Positions 18,743 to 28,089 are shown, numbered from the stretch's first letter. The stretch: DNA of 64,000 bases from Vulcaniibacterium tengchongense (GCF_003814555.1 NZ_RKQN01000001.1:1218566-1282565), one strand, 5' to 3'. The notes: generated from the sequence alone by a model not told the origin. Program-made: numbers and translations.

Positions 18743-19012
18743 CTAGCGGTGCAGCGCCACCAGCGACGCGGACAGCTTGGATTCTTCCAGCAGCCTGCGC
18801 AGGCGGATCTCGACCTCCGGCAGGTCCGGCAGCTGCTGCGGCGCGTACAGCGAGTAGGTCGCCTTGCCGTGGCCGCCGAAGTCGGGCCGCTGGCGGCCGA
18901 CGCTGACGTTGCTCGACCGGCACGCCCGCGCCCACAGCGCCTGCAATGCCGCCGGACCGATGCTCTGGTCGTTGCCGAGAGTGAACTTGAACATCGCGAT
19001 GTGGTGTTTCAT
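18743..19012 (-). CDS. Small hypothetical protein, 89 residues
   Basis: The protein begins MKHHIAMFKFTLGNDQSIG and includes SSNVSVGRQRPDFGGHGKATYSLY. Codon use is like that of the neighbours and it has a clear start, so it is probably real. The beginning (HHIAMFKF) is reminiscent of Dabb-like small proteins, but no further motif supports this. There is no signal peptide or membrane segment. It lies convergent to the S41 peptidase and 109 bp downstream of the glucose dehydrogenase stop. Confidence 0.6.
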   Translation of the reverse strand: MKHHIAMFKFTLGNDQSIGPAALQALWARACRSSNVSVGRQRPDFGGHGKATYSLYAPQQLPDLPEVEIRLRRLLEESKLSASLVALHR

Positions 19013-19121
19013 GCGCTCGGCCGTGGCGGGGGAAGGCCAGTATGCACCCAATGCCCTTCGCGGACGCCGCATGCGGGCATCCACCGGAACCGAGGCCTCC
19101 GCGCGGGCCGGGAGGCGAAGG

Positions 19122-21521
19122 TCAGCGTTCCGGCAGCGCGTAGGCGATCACGTAGTCGCCGGCCTGGGTCCCGAGCGACCCGTGGCCGCCGGCGACGACC
19201 AGCAGGTACTGCCGGCCGTCCGCGCCGAGGTAGGTCATCGGCGTCGCCTGCCCGCCCGCGGGCAGCCGGCCGCGCCACAGTTCGCGGCCGGTGGTCAGGT
19301 CGTAGGCGCGCACGTAGTAGTCGAGCGTGCCCGACAGGAACGCCAGGCCCCCGGCGGTGACGATCGGCCCGCCCAGGCTCGGCACGCCCATCCGGAACGG
19401 CAGCGGGATCGGCGCGAGGTCGCGCACGGTGCCGTTGCGATGCATCCACAGGATCTTGCCGGTGGTCAGGTCCGCGGCGGCGACGTAGCCCCACGGCGGC
19501 TCCTGGCACGGAATGCCCAGCGGCGAGACGAACGGGCCCAGGCGCACCGCGTACGGCGCGCCGAAGTTCTCGTTCAGCGCCGGCAGCGTGCCGTGCTGCG
19601 GCGCGTGCTTGCCCTGCACGTACAGCGTGGTGTCGTCCTTGCGCGGCACCAGGCGCGAGAAGAAGGCCAGATAGGCCGGCGTCGCGAACACGATCTGCCG
19701 GCGCGGGTCCACCGCCACCCCGCCCCAGTTGAACACGCCGAAGTTGCCCGGGTACACCAACGTCCCGCGCAACGAGGGCGGCGTGAACCGGCCTTCGTAG
19801 CGCAGCCGACGCAACGCGATCCGGCACGCCAGCTCGTGGAACATCGTCGCGCCCCACATGTCGCGCCCCTGCAGCGGCGGCGGATCGAACGACAGCGCCG
19901 ACACCGGCTGGGTCGGCGCGGCGCGCTCGCCGGGGATGTCGCTGGCCGGCGCCGGCACTTCGCGCACCGGCAGCAGCGGACGGCCGTCGCGCCGGTCGAG
20001 CACGAAGATCTCCCCCTGCTTGGTCGGCTGCACCAGCGCCGGCACCGTGCGGCCGCCCAGGCGCAGGTCGACCAGCGTGGGCTGGGCAGGCACGTCGTAG
20101 TCCCACAGGTCGTGGTGCACGGTCTGGAAGTGCCAGCGCACCCGCCCGGTCGCCAGGTCGAGCGCGACCACCGCCGAGGAATAGCGCGCGCCGGCGGGGT
20201 TGCGTTCGGCGCCCCACTGGTCCGGCGGCTGGTTGCCCATCGGCACGTAGACCAGGCCCAGCGCCTCGTCCACGCTGGAGACCGACCAGCTGTTCGGCGA
20301 CGACGGCGTGTAGGTGCGGCCGGGCGGCAGCGGGGCGGTGTCGTCCGGGTTGCCCGAGTCCCAGTTCCACACCAGCGCGCCGGTGTCGGCGTCGTAGGCG
20401 CGGATCACGCCGGAAGGCTCGACCGTGGAGGCGTTGTCGAGCACCGTGCCGCCGACGATCACCCGCGAGCGCGTCACCACCGGCGGCGAGGTCGAGTAGT
20501 AAGCGCCCGGCCGCACCTTCGGCATGCCGGCCCACAGGTCCACCTCGCCGTCGCCGCCGCCGAAGCGGGTGCAGCGCGAGCCGTCCTGCGGATCCAGCGC
20601 GACCAGGCGCCCGTCGGCGGTGGGCATGAACAGCCGGGCCGCGCAATCGCCGGGGGCCTGCGCCGCGGCCGCGGGATCGGGCGCGCGGTAGCCGAGGCCG
20701 CGGCAGGTCAGGTGCTGCAATGCCAGCCCGCGGCGCACCTGCAGGTCCACGCGCCAGATCTGCCTGCCGGTGGTGGCGTCGAGCGCGACCACCGACTGGT
20801 GCGGCGTGCACAGGAACAGGCGCTGGCCGACCTTCAGCGGCGTGACCTCGAAGGTGGTCTCGACCGGGTCGTCCGGGCGCCCGCGCACGTCGCCGGTGCG
20901 GTAGGTCCAGGCGACCTGGAGCCGCGCGACGTTGGTCGCGTCGATCTGGTCCAGCGGCGAATAGCGCTGGCCATGGCCGGTGCGGCCGTAGGCGTGCCAT
21001 TCGCCCGGCGGCACGCCGGCGGGCTCGGGCGCCGCCGCGTACGGCGCCGGCGCGCGCCCCTCGATCCGATGCTCGTCGCGCGACCACGACAGCGCCGAGA
21101 CCAGCAGCACCGCGGCCAGCGCGGCGCCGAGCGCGAGCTGCGCGCGCGGCGGGCCCGCGCGCACGGCGGCGGCCGCGTCCACGCGCCCGCGCAGCGCGCG
21201 TACGACCCAAGGCGTCAGCAGCCAGAGCCCGAGCACGAACGGCACGTCGTTGCGCGCGGCCAGCGGCCACCAGTCCAGCCCCGCTTCCCACAGCGACCAG
21301 GCCAGGGTGCCGGCCACCAGCAGCGCGTGCATCCACAGCGCCGCGATCGAACGCCGCCACAGCAGCGCGCCGACCGCGGCGAAGCCGATCCCGGCCGGCA
21401 GGTAGTACCACGAGCCGCCGAGCGCGAGCAGCCACACGCCCGCGCCCGCCACCGCCAGCCCGATCAGGAGGAAGACGACGCCCGTGACCAGCGGAGCCCT
21501 GCTGCGACGCGACTCGGCCAT
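19122..21521 (-). CDS. gcd: Membrane-bound PQQ-dependent glucose/quinate/shikimate dehydrogenase
   Basis: The 799-residue enzyme has five N-terminal membrane helices (about 8-150) and a periplasmic eight-bladed PQQ propeller. Diagnostic stretches are GEWHAYGRTGHGQRYSPLDQI, TPLKVGQRLFLCTPH, YYSTSPPVVTRSRVIVGG and the Trp-docking motifs such as QTVHHDLWDYDVPAQPTL. It oxidises glucose or a related aldose or polyol in the periplasm and gives electrons to ubiquinone. ATG 21521 is chosen over GTG 21527 because GAGG lies 5 bp upstream of it. No PQQ biosynthesis genes lie in the window, so cofactor genes must be elsewhere or PQQ is taken up. Confidence 0.93.
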   Translation of the reverse strand: MAESRRSRAPLVTGVVFLLIGLAVAGAGVWLLALGGSWYYLPAGIGFAAVGALLWRRSIAALWMHALLVAGTLAWSLWEAGLDWWPLAARNDVPFVLGLWLLTPWVVRALRGRVDAAAAVRAGPPRAQLALGAALAAVLLVSALSWSRDEHRIEGRAPAPYAAAPEPAGVPPGEWHAYGRTGHGQRYSPLDQIDATNVARLQVAWTYRTGDVRGRPDDPVETTFEVTPLKVGQRLFLCTPHQSVVALDATTGRQIWRVDLQVRRGLALQHLTCRGLGYRAPDPAAAAQAPGDCAARLFMPTADGRLVALDPQDGSRCTRFGGGDGEVDLWAGMPKVRPGAYYSTSPPVVTRSRVIVGGTVLDNASTVEPSGVIRAYDADTGALVWNWDSGNPDDTAPLPPGRTYTPSSPNSWSVSSVDEALGLVYVPMGNQPPDQWGAERNPAGARYSSAVVALDLATGRVRWHFQTVHHDLWDYDVPAQPTLVDLRLGGRTVPALVQPTKQGEIFVLDRRDGRPLLPVREVPAPASDIPGERAAPTQPVSALSFDPPPLQGRDMWGATMFHELACRIALRRLRYEGRFTPPSLRGTLVYPGNFGVFNWGGVAVDPRRQIVFATPAYLAFFSRLVPRKDDTTLYVQGKHAPQHGTLPALNENFGAPYAVRLGPFVSPLGIPCQEPPWGYVAAADLTTGKILWMHRNGTVRDLAPIPLPFRMGVPSLGGPIVTAGGLAFLSGTLDYYVRAYDLTTGRELWRGRLPAGGQATPMTYLGADGRQYLLVVAGGHGSLGTQAGDYVIAYALPER

Positions 21522-21767
21522 GCGCACCTCGACGGCTGCGGGATCGCGCCGACTCTACGGCCGGCGGCGTTCGCGCGGCGTTCCGGCCGCGTCCAGCGCG
21601 CGTGAAGAGGCGCGCCGCGCGCTCGCAGGCCGGTCGCGCCGCCGGGGCCGCGCGCCCGTTGCGGGCGACCACGCTCGCGATGCAGGACGGTGGCCAACGG
21701 CCGCGCCCGGCTGGCGGTCGCGGCGGCGCTCGCCGAGAATCGGAACCTCCCTCGCCCGTGTCCCGCC

Positions 21768-22475
21768 ATGCCCCGACACATCGGCATCGTCGCCTGCTCC
21801 GCCGAAGGCGCGGCGCTGTGCTACCGCACGATCTGCACCGAAGGCGCGGCCCTGCTCGGCCCGCACGCGCACCCGGAAGTCTCGATGCACACGTTCCCGC
21901 TCGCCGACTACGTCGCCTGCCTGGATCGCGGCGACTGGCATGGCGTCGGCGAACTGATGCTGGCCTCGGCGGAAAAGCTCGCCTCGGTCGGCGCCGAGCT
22001 CCTGATCTGCCCGGACAACACCATCCACGCCGCGCTGCCGCACGTCGCCCCGCGCCTGCCGCGGCCGTGGCTGCACATCGCCGACGCGGTGGCCGCCGAA
22101 GCGGTCGCGCGCGGGCATCGCCGCCTCGGCCTCACCGGCACCCGCTGGCTGGTGGAGAGCGAGGTCTACCCGCAGGCGCTCGCCCGCCACGGGCTCCAAT
22201 GGCGGCGCCCGGACCCGGACGACCGCGAGGCGCTCGGCCGGATCATCATGGAGGAACTGGTCTACGGCGTGTTCGCGCCGGAGTCGGTGGCCCGCTTCCG
22301 CGACGCGATCGCCCGCCTGCAGGCGCAGGGCTGCGACGCGGTCGTGCTCGGCTGCACCGAGATCCCGCTGATCGTCGACGACAGCAACTCGCCGCTGCCC
22401 ACCCTCGACTCCACCCGCCTGCTCGCGCGCGCGGCGCTGCGCTGGGCGGTGCAGGGCGCGGCGCGCGGCGGCTGA
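21768..22475 (+). CDS. Aspartate/glutamate racemase family protein
   Basis: The product of 235 residues matches the Asp/Glu racemase family. It opens with PRHIGIVACSAEGA and has the two catalytic cysteines, Cys81 in LLICPDNTIHA and Cys196 in VLGCTEIPLI. Such enzymes interconvert D- and L-aspartate or glutamate without cofactor. The substrate is not certain, and the first loop (CSAEGAALCYRTI) is closer to aspartate-type than MurI-type enzymes. The ATG at 21768 gives the canonical start. The gene diverges from gcd, 246 bp away. Confidence 0.9.
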   Translation: MPRHIGIVACSAEGAALCYRTICTEGAALLGPHAHPEVSMHTFPLADYVACLDRGDWHGVGELMLASAEKLASVGAELLICPDNTIHAALPHVAPRLPRPWLHIADAVAAEAVARGHRRLGLTGTRWLVESEVYPQALARHGLQWRRPDPDDREALGRIIMEELVYGVFAPESVARFRDAIARLQAQGCDAVVLGCTEIPLIVDDSNSPLPTLDSTRLLARAALRWAVQGAARGG

Positions 22476-22675
22476 AGCCGCAGCGCCGCGCGCGAGGGTA
22501 TGCCGTCGAGCCCGCGCGGTCGCGATGGCGCACGTCCGGCAACCCGCACGCGAGCGCGGCGGCGTAGCCGACGGGCATCGCACGCGGCCCGGCACGGCGC
22601 GCCACACGCGCGTGCCCGTTGCGAATACACTCGTGCGCTGCGCCGGCGCGTGATCGGCGCGAGCGGACGCGACGC

Positions 22676-23260
22676 ATGAAAGAACGCTTGCCCCCTTGGA
22701 TCCAGGATTGGCTCGGCATCATCGTGCCGGTCGGCCAGGTGCTGCTGATCCTGTTCGCCGCCTGGCTGTTGCAGAGCGTGGCGCGGCGGCTGATCCAACG
22801 CATCGGCGTGCGCTACAGCCTGCCGCCGGAGCTGTCGGTCGGCGTACGCCGGGTGCTGGCCTTCGTTATCTACGTGGCCGCGGCGCTGCTCGCGCTGGAA
22901 CGCCTGGGCGTGTCGGGCTCGGTGCTGTGGGCGGCGTTCACCGGCTTCGCCACCGTGGCCGCGGTCGCGTTCTTCGCCGCCTGGAGCGTGCTGTCGAACA
23001 TCTTCTGCACGGTGCTGATCTTCATCACCCGCCCGTTCCGCCTGTACGACCACATCGAACTGCTGGAGAACGGCGAGAAGCCGGGGCTCAAGGGCCAGGT
23101 GCTGGACATCAACCTGATCTACACCACCCTGCAGGAGCAGCACGCGGACGAGCCGGGCACGCTGCTGCAAATCCCCAACAACCTGTTCTTCCAGCGCAGC
23201 CTGCGCCGCTGGCGCAACGGCAGGCCGCAAGTCGACGACGAGGCGACCACGGGCAGCTGA
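22676..23260 (+). CDS. Small MscS-type mechanosensitive ion channel
   Basis: The 194-residue protein has three hydrophobic segments. The third is the pore helix pattern of MscS (FTGFATVAAVAFFAAWSVLSNIF), followed by TVLIFITRPFRLYDHIEL. The C-terminal soluble part is short and ends with the beta-domain fragment LLQIPNNLFFQRSLRRW. The usual C-terminal alpha/beta cage domain is therefore missing, which makes it one of the compact MscS-like channels. It sits in the inner membrane and may release solutes on osmotic downshock. Confidence 0.87.
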   Translation: MKERLPPWIQDWLGIIVPVGQVLLILFAAWLLQSVARRLIQRIGVRYSLPPELSVGVRRVLAFVIYVAAALLALERLGVSGSVLWAAFTGFATVAAVAFFAAWSVLSNIFCTVLIFITRPFRLYDHIELLENGEKPGLKGQVLDINLIYTTLQEQHADEPGTLLQIPNNLFFQRSLRRWRNGRPQVDDEATTGS

Positions 23261-23362
23261 GCCGCGCGGCGGGGCCGGGCGCCGCCAGCGCCGCCGCCGC
23301 GCGGGTGGCCCCGCGTCGAGGGAACCTCGCGGCGCGCGCCGGACGCCGGCGCCGCGGCCGCC

Positions 23363-23629
23363 TCAACGCAGTTGGCTGTCCTTGCTGCCGCGGCGGTTGT
23401 AGCCGCTGAACGCGGCCTGGTCGCGATCGTGCGCTTCCTGGCAGGCCACGCACAGACGCACGCCCGGCAGGGCCTTGCGCCGCGCCTCGGGGATAGGCGC
23501 GTCGCACTCCTCGCAGCGCTCCGATCCGGGGCCCTGCGGCAGGCGGCTGCGCGCGCGCTTGATCGCGTCCTGGATGGTGGCGTCGATCTGTTCCTGGACC
23601 GCGCCATCGCCGGCCCAACCGGTCGCCAT
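23363..23629 (-). CDS. DksA/TraR family C4 zinc-finger protein (YbiI-like)
   Basis: The 88-residue protein has a helical start and the C4 finger CEEC...CVAC formed by Cys39, Cys42, Cys60 and Cys63, matching the TraR/DksA zinc finger. It lacks the long coiled coil with the acidic DxxDxA tip used by DksA to reach into RNA polymerase. The finger plus QEAHDRDQAAFSGYN closely resembles E. coli YbiI-type proteins. It may bind RNA polymerase, but this is inferred. Confidence 0.85.
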   Translation of the reverse strand: MATGWAGDGAVQEQIDATIQDAIKRARSRLPQGPGSERCEECDAPIPEARRKALPGVRLCVACQEAHDRDQAAFSGYNRRGSKDSQLR

Positions 23630-23794
23630 GGCTCGCCTCCGCTGTTCGCTCAGGGAACGCCAGGATAGCCGCGCGCGGCTGAATCCGCGGCGGCCGGACG
23701 GCGCCGGAAACGACAGGCCCATGCGATCCCCGATCACGGCCTGTCGACCGCCCGCGCGGCAGAGTCGGCGCACGGCTTCGTTGCGGAGGCGGAC

Positions 23795-23992
23795 ATGGCG
23801 CGCCACCCGAATCGCGAACAAAACCCGGGCAAGGGCAAGAACCTGGGCCGGGGCCTGGCGAACATCGGCGACCAGGACCGCCGCGACCTCGCCGGCAGCG
23901 GCGACAAGGCGCCGACCCAGGACCAGTCGCGGCGCATGACCTCCGGCGAACGCGGCCACGCCGAAGCGGCGCGCAAGCGGGCCCCACACTGA
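23795..23992 (+). CDS. Small basic hydrophilic protein, KGG/stress-type
   Basis: This 65-residue product has no hydrophobic segment. Its pattern (NREQNPGKGKNLGRG, then GDKAPTQDQSRRMTSGERGHAEAARK) is rich in Gly, Lys, Arg and Asp and is reminiscent of stress-associated KGG or Con-10-like small proteins. It should be disordered. It is divergent from the zinc-finger gene. Function is unknown, and a chance reading frame cannot be excluded, although the composition is unlike the shadow frames around it. Confidence 0.6.
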   Translation: MARHPNREQNPGKGKNLGRGLANIGDQDRRDLAGSGDKAPTQDQSRRMTSGERGHAEAARKRAPH

Positions 23993-24088
23993 GGCGCCGC
24001 GGCGGGCAGGTACGCGCGCCCGCCCGCTCCATGCCCGGTCCGGCACGTGTCCGACCACGGCGCGCCACCCCCGTGCCTGCGGCCGTCG

Positions 24089-24466
24089 TCACGCCGCGCG
24101 GCAGGCGCCGTTTTCCAGGTCCGCCTCTTCCAGCTGGCGCACCTCGCACTCGATCTCCCACTCCTCGCCGTGGATGTCGAGGAAACGCTTGGCCAGCGCC
24201 ACGGCCTCGTCCAACGAATCGGCCTTGAACAGCGCGTAGCCGCCGATCACCTCCTTGGTCTCGGTGAACGGGCCGTCGATCACCCGGGTCTTGCCGCCCG
24301 ACAGCCGCACCCGCACGCTCTCCGCGGTCGGGCGCAGGCCGGCGGTGTCGAGCAGCACGCCGCTGCGGGTCAGTTCCTCGATCAGCTTGCCCATCTCGGC
24401 CATCAGCCGTTCGCTGGGCTGCTGGCCGGTGGTCTCGTCGATCCGGATCATCGAAAGAAAGCGCAT
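24089..24466 (-). CDS. YciI family protein (DGPF domain)
   Basis: The 125-residue protein matches YCII-related/DGPF-domain proteins. It starts MRFLSMIRIDETTGQQPS, has LLDTAGLRPTAESVRVR and the name-giving DGPFTETKEVIGGYAL, followed by SLDEAVALAKRFLD. These proteins have a ferredoxin-like fold and no proven activity, and they often lie next to ECF sigma factor genes. No such gene is present here. The ATG at 24466 gives the canonical short first strand. Confidence 0.9.
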   Translation of the reverse strand: MRFLSMIRIDETTGQQPSERLMAEMGKLIEELTRSGVLLDTAGLRPTAESVRVRLSGGKTRVIDGPFTETKEVIGGYALFKADSLDEAVALAKRFLDIHGEEWEIECEVRQLEEADLENGACRAA

Positions 24467-24799
24467 CGCATGGTCTCCTGGGGACTGGCGGCCGGCGGCC
24501 GGAGCGGGCACGAACGCCCGGGCTCGTCCCGACGACGAACCAGGCGCGCCCGGATCGACATGCCGACGGCGAGGGCGGCGAGCCTCCGATGCGGTCCTCG
24601 GGAGCGGCGGTCGCGCGAGGCCCGAAAGGCGAGATTCCGTTCGCCCTCGCGTCGGCGTGGGCGGTCGACGCGATGGGCCGGCCGCGGCGCGGCGATGGAG
24701 TCCGGACCGTTCCGATCGGCGGCGTGATCGTGCCGTCCACCGCCTGCTCCGCGCCGGCGGCGATGCGGTCGAGCCGCCACCGCAACAAGTCGGCGCCGG

Positions 24800-25213
24800 C
24801 TAGTCGGGCCGCCCGGCCGGGTGCCGCGGCAAGGCGTCGGCAGTGTCGAACCAGCCGAGCCGCGAGCCGTGCCAGATGTGAAATCGCGGCGGTACCGCAG
24901 CGGCGTCGTCGAGCGTGGCCACCGCGAAGTCCACCGTGTCCGGCTCGTGCTCGAGCAGCATGCACAGCTGCGTGCCGCAATCGCCGCAGAACAGCCGCTC
25001 CGCTTGCGGCGAGGAGCGGTGGCGCCGCGGGATCCCGCGCAGGAACTCGAAGTCCTTGCGCAGCACCGAAGCGAACACCAGCACCGGCGCGCCGGACGAA
25101 TGCCGGCACAGGCTGCAGTGGCAGTAGCCCGCGTTGAACGGCTGCGCGTGCAGCTTGTAGCGCACCGCGCCGCACAGGCAGCCGCCGTCGCCGGTCTCGT
25201 CTTCGCCGTCCAC
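24800..25213 (-). CDS. GFA (glutathione-dependent formaldehyde-activating/CENP-V) family protein
   Basis: The protein has the zinc ligands of the GFA/Mis18-like fold: GGCLCGAVRY, then YCHCSLCRHSSGAP, then LFCGDCGTQL. The final part (WFDTADALPRHPAGRP) fits the family end. The GTG at 25213 is chosen because GGAGG lies 5 bp upstream; an ATG at 25261 would add 16 residues without homology. Despite the name, most members have no shown role in formaldehyde detoxification, so the function is uncertain. Confidence 0.88.
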   Translation of the reverse strand: MDGEDETGDGGCLCGAVRYKLHAQPFNAGYCHCSLCRHSSGAPVLVFASVLRKDFEFLRGIPRRHRSSPQAERLFCGDCGTQLCMLLEHEPDTVDFAVATLDDAAAVPPRFHIWHGSRLGWFDTADALPRHPAGRPD

Positions 25214-25289
25214 CTCGGCCTCCGTTCGGGTACGACCGCACCCTACCCCGGCCCGCGGCAAGAACGCGCAAAAACGCGGCTTTACGACT

Positions 25290-25718
25290 TCAGAACGTCA
25301 CCTTCACCCACGGCGCGGTGCGTTGGGCCTCGCCGTGGTACACGGCCTCGATGTTGTTGCCGTCCGGATCGAGCACGAACGCCGCGTAGTAGCCCGGGTG
25401 GTAGCGGCGCTCGCCCGGGGCGCCGTTGTCGCGGCCGCCGTGGGCGAGGGCGGCCCGGTGGAACGCGTCGACCATCGCCCGGTCGCGCGCCTGGAACGCC
25501 AGATGGTGGCGCCCGGTCAGCTCGCCCAGCGCGGCCTCGCTGTCGGCGGTGGACACGAACAGCTCGTCGGCCCAGAAGTAGTCGTCGCCGCTGCCGCTCA
25601 GGGGGATCTCGAGCGCCTCGAACACCGCGCCGTAGAACGCGCGGCTGGCCTCCAGATCGCGCACCACCAGCTGGATGTGGTCGATCAGCCGGCCTCGGTA
25701 AAGCGCCTGGGTTTCCAT
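25290..25718 (-). CDS. VOC family protein (glyoxalase/bleomycin resistance fold)
   Basis: The 142-residue protein is a single VOC domain: IDHIQLVVRDLEASRAFYGAVFEAL at the start, and a second beta-alpha-beta module with HLAFQARDRAMVDAFHRAAL and FVLDPDGNNIEAVYH. His and Glu candidate metal ligands sit at the usual places (DHIQL, HHLAF, NIEAV). The start ATG has a strong GAGGAGG before it. It could be a metal-dependent lyase, isomerase or resistance protein. The substrate cannot be read. Confidence 0.9.
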   Translation of the reverse strand: METQALYRGRLIDHIQLVVRDLEASRAFYGAVFEALEIPLSGSGDDYFWADELFVSTADSEAALGELTGRHHLAFQARDRAMVDAFHRAALAHGGRDNGAPGERRYHPGYYAAFVLDPDGNNIEAVYHGEAQRTAPWVKVTF

Positions 25719-25921
25719 CGGTGCCTCCTCATCGCCTTGCGTTTCGCGCGCCATATAGCAGCCGGCCGCCGGGTGCGCGCTCACGCGGCTTTGATCGGCC
25801 TGCCGGCGGCATCAGAATGCCCGTCGCGCCGCGCCGGGGAAGCCCCCCGCGCGCAAGGCCGCAACCTGGATCAATACCGCCGCGGCAGGATGGCGGCGCG
25901 AAACGACGGAGCCGCACCACG

Positions 25922-26779
25922 ATGCCGCGCTGCACCACCCGCCAGAGCTACGCCGCGCGCGTCGACAAGGTCGTGGCGTACATGGCCGAACGCCTGGAAC
26001 ACCCGGTCACGCTGCCGCAGCTGGCCGCGGTCGGCCATTTCTCGCCCTTCCACTTCCACCGCATCTACCGCGGCCTGATGGGCGAGACCGTGGCCGATAC
26101 GCTGCGGCGCATGCGCCTGCATCGCGCCGCGGTGGAGCTGCTGCACGGCAGCGCGCCCCTGGGCGGGATCGCGCGGCGTTGCGGCTACGGCAGCGCGGCC
26201 GCGTTCAACCGGGCCTTCGCCCTGGCCTACGGCGTGCCGCCCGGCGAGTTCCGTCGCCGCAAGGGGCTGGGCGTTCCCGCCCTGCCCGTCCATCGCGTAC
26301 GAGACCGGGAGGAGATGCGCATGTACGAAGTCAGGATCGAGCAACGCGCGCCGGTGGCCGTCGCCGCCCTCGCCCATCGCGGGCCGTATCACGCGATCGG
26401 CGCCGCGTTCGGGAAACTGGGCGCGTGGGCGGCCGGCCGCGGCGTCCCGGAAGGGCGCTCGTTCGGCCTCTACTACGACGACCCGGAAAGCGTCGCCCCC
26501 GCCGAACTGCGCGCCGAGGCCTGCGTGGAGGTCGCGGCGGACGTGCCGCTGGACGGCGGCGTGCGGCGGCTGGAGATCGCCGGCGGCCGTTATGCGGTGC
26601 TGGTCCACGTCGGCCCTTACGCCGAACTCGACCGGCCGTACAAGTGGCTGTTCGGCGAATGGCTGCCGGACAGCGGCGAGGAAGCCGCCGACGCGCCGGT
26701 GGTCGAGGAATACCTCAACGACTGCCGCATGTTGCCGCCATCGCAGTGGCGGACGGCGATCTGCCTGCCGTTGCGCTGA
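25922..26779 (+). CDS. AraC family regulator with GyrI-like effector domain
   Basis: The protein (285 residues) has an N-terminal AraC double HTH (about 13-112), visible as TLPQLAAVGHFSPFHFHRIYRGLMGET and IARRCGYGSAAAFNRAFALAYGVPPGEF. The second part (about 133-285) is a GyrI-like/SOUL-type ligand-binding domain: MYEVRIEQRAPVAVAALAHRGPYHAIG, then GRYAVLVHVGPYAEL and WLPDSGEE. This domain order is like that of Rob and the BmrR-type drug-binding regulators, so a hydrophobic xenobiotic is a likely effector. It diverges from the VOC gene, 203 bp away, which is a plausible target. Confidence 0.9.
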   Translation: MPRCTTRQSYAARVDKVVAYMAERLEHPVTLPQLAAVGHFSPFHFHRIYRGLMGETVADTLRRMRLHRAAVELLHGSAPLGGIARRCGYGSAAAFNRAFALAYGVPPGEFRRRKGLGVPALPVHRVRDREEMRMYEVRIEQRAPVAVAALAHRGPYHAIGAAFGKLGAWAAGRGVPEGRSFGLYYDDPESVAPAELRAEACVEVAADVPLDGGVRRLEIAGGRYAVLVHVGPYAELDRPYKWLFGEWLPDSGEEAADAPVVEEYLNDCRMLPPSQWRTAICLPLR

Positions 26780-26903
26780 GGCTCCGCCTTTCGCACCGTC
26801 GCGAGGCAGGCGCGGTGTGCGGGATGCGCCGCATTCGCCGGCGACGCGGCGGGGCATCCGCCCCGGCCGTTATGCTGTGCCCTCTTCCCCGGGAGCAGCA
26901 TCG

Positions 26904-28046
26904 ATGCCTCGCTTCGCCCGCTTCGTCCTCGCCGCGGCGCTGCTGTGCGCCGCCCCCGCGTTCGCTTCCGACTACGTGCCGCCGCGGCACGAATGGGCGC
27001 GGCAGGCGCCGGCGGCCGCCGGCTTCGATCCGGCGAAGCTGGCGGAGGCCGTCGAGTACGCGAAGGGCAAGGCGGAGGTCGAACCGTCGGACCTGCGCCA
27101 GGTGCTGCTGGACGCCTTCGGCAAGCGCGAACCCGGCTACCGCATCCTCGGCCCGGTGATCCCGCGCGCGCAGGCCAGCGGCCTGATCGTGCGCGGCGGG
27201 CGCATCGTCGCCGAATGGGGCGACCTCGACCGCGTCGACATGACCTTCAGCGTGGCCAAGAGCTACCTGGCCACGGTGGCCGGGCTCGCGGTGGACGACG
27301 GCCTGATCGCGTCGGTCGACGACCGGGTCGCGCGCTACGTGCCCGGCCCGTGGTTCGAGGGCGCGCACAACGGCGCGATCACCTGGACGCACCTGCTGCA
27401 GCAGACCTCCGACTGGAGCGGCACGCTGTGGGACGTGCCGGACTGGGCCGACCGGCCGGAAGGCGACGACCCGTCCAGGCGGCCGCTGCACGCGCCGGGC
27501 ACCCGCTACAAGTACAACGACGTGCGCGTGAACCTGCTCGCCTTCGGCCTGCTGCAGGTGCTGCGCGAACCGCTGCCGCAGGTGCTGAAGGCGCGGATCA
27601 TGGACCCGATCGGCGCCTCGAGCACCTGGCGCTGGCACGGTTACGGGAATTCCTGGACCGAGGTCGACGGCCTGCGCATGCAATCGGTGTCCGGCGGCGG
27701 CCACTTCGGCGGCGGCCTGTTCGTCAGCACCGCCGACCACGCCCGCTTCGGCCTGCTGATGCTGCGCGAGGGCGAATGGGGCGGCCGCCGGCTGCTGTCG
27801 AAGGAATGGATCGCGCGGGCCACGCGGCCTTCGCCGGCCAAGCCCGACTACGGCTACCTGTGGTGGCTCAACACCGGCCGCCAGGCCATCCCCGCCGCGC
27901 CGGAATCGGCGTACTGGGCGTCCGGCTTCGGCGGCCACTACCTCTACATCGATCGCGAGCACGACCTGCTGATCGTGCTGCGCTGGACGCCGGACCTGGC
28001 CGGCGTGGTCACGCGGGTGCTCGCGGCGCTGCGGCCGCGCGCCTGA
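26904..28046 (+). CDS. Class C beta-lactamase-like serine hydrolase, exported
   Basis: The precursor of 380 residues has a Sec signal ending near AFA-SD (about 22). The penicillin-binding fold is seen in MTFSVAKSYLA with the nucleophile Ser116 and Lys119, the second motif as RYKYNDVRVNLL with Tyr and Asn, and SGFGGHYLYI in place of the KTG motif. Such proteins include esterases, D-aminopeptidases and some beta-lactamases. The missing KTG makes true beta-lactamase activity less likely. It ends 43 bp before the convergent M13 gene. Confidence 0.88.
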   Translation: MPRFARFVLAAALLCAAPAFASDYVPPRHEWARQAPAAAGFDPAKLAEAVEYAKGKAEVEPSDLRQVLLDAFGKREPGYRILGPVIPRAQASGLIVRGGRIVAEWGDLDRVDMTFSVAKSYLATVAGLAVDDGLIASVDDRVARYVPGPWFEGAHNGAITWTHLLQQTSDWSGTLWDVPDWADRPEGDDPSRRPLHAPGTRYKYNDVRVNLLAFGLLQVLREPLPQVLKARIMDPIGASSTWRWHGYGNSWTEVDGLRMQSVSGGGHFGGGLFVSTADHARFGLLMLREGEWGGRRLLSKEWIARATRPSPAKPDYGYLWWLNTGRQAIPAAPESAYWASGFGGHYLYIDREHDLLIVLRWTPDLAGVVTRVLAALRPRA

Positions 28047-28052
28047 GCGGGA

Positions 28053-28083
28053 CGCCGGGGCCGCCGCGCCGCGGGCCCCGGCG
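28053..28083. terminator. Stem-loop between convergent genes
   Basis: CGCCGGGGCC (28053-28062) pairs with GGCCCCGGCG (28074-28083) around an 11-base loop. It lies between the stops of the serine hydrolase and M13 peptidase genes and could end transcription from both sides. No T-run follows. Confidence 0.4.
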
Positions 28084-28089
28084 CGGGGC

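Noticed and set aside
26904-28046. A true beta-lactamase (AmpC)
   Set aside because: The SxxK and YxN motifs are present, but the KTG motif is replaced by SGFGGHY, so an esterase or peptidase role is more likely.
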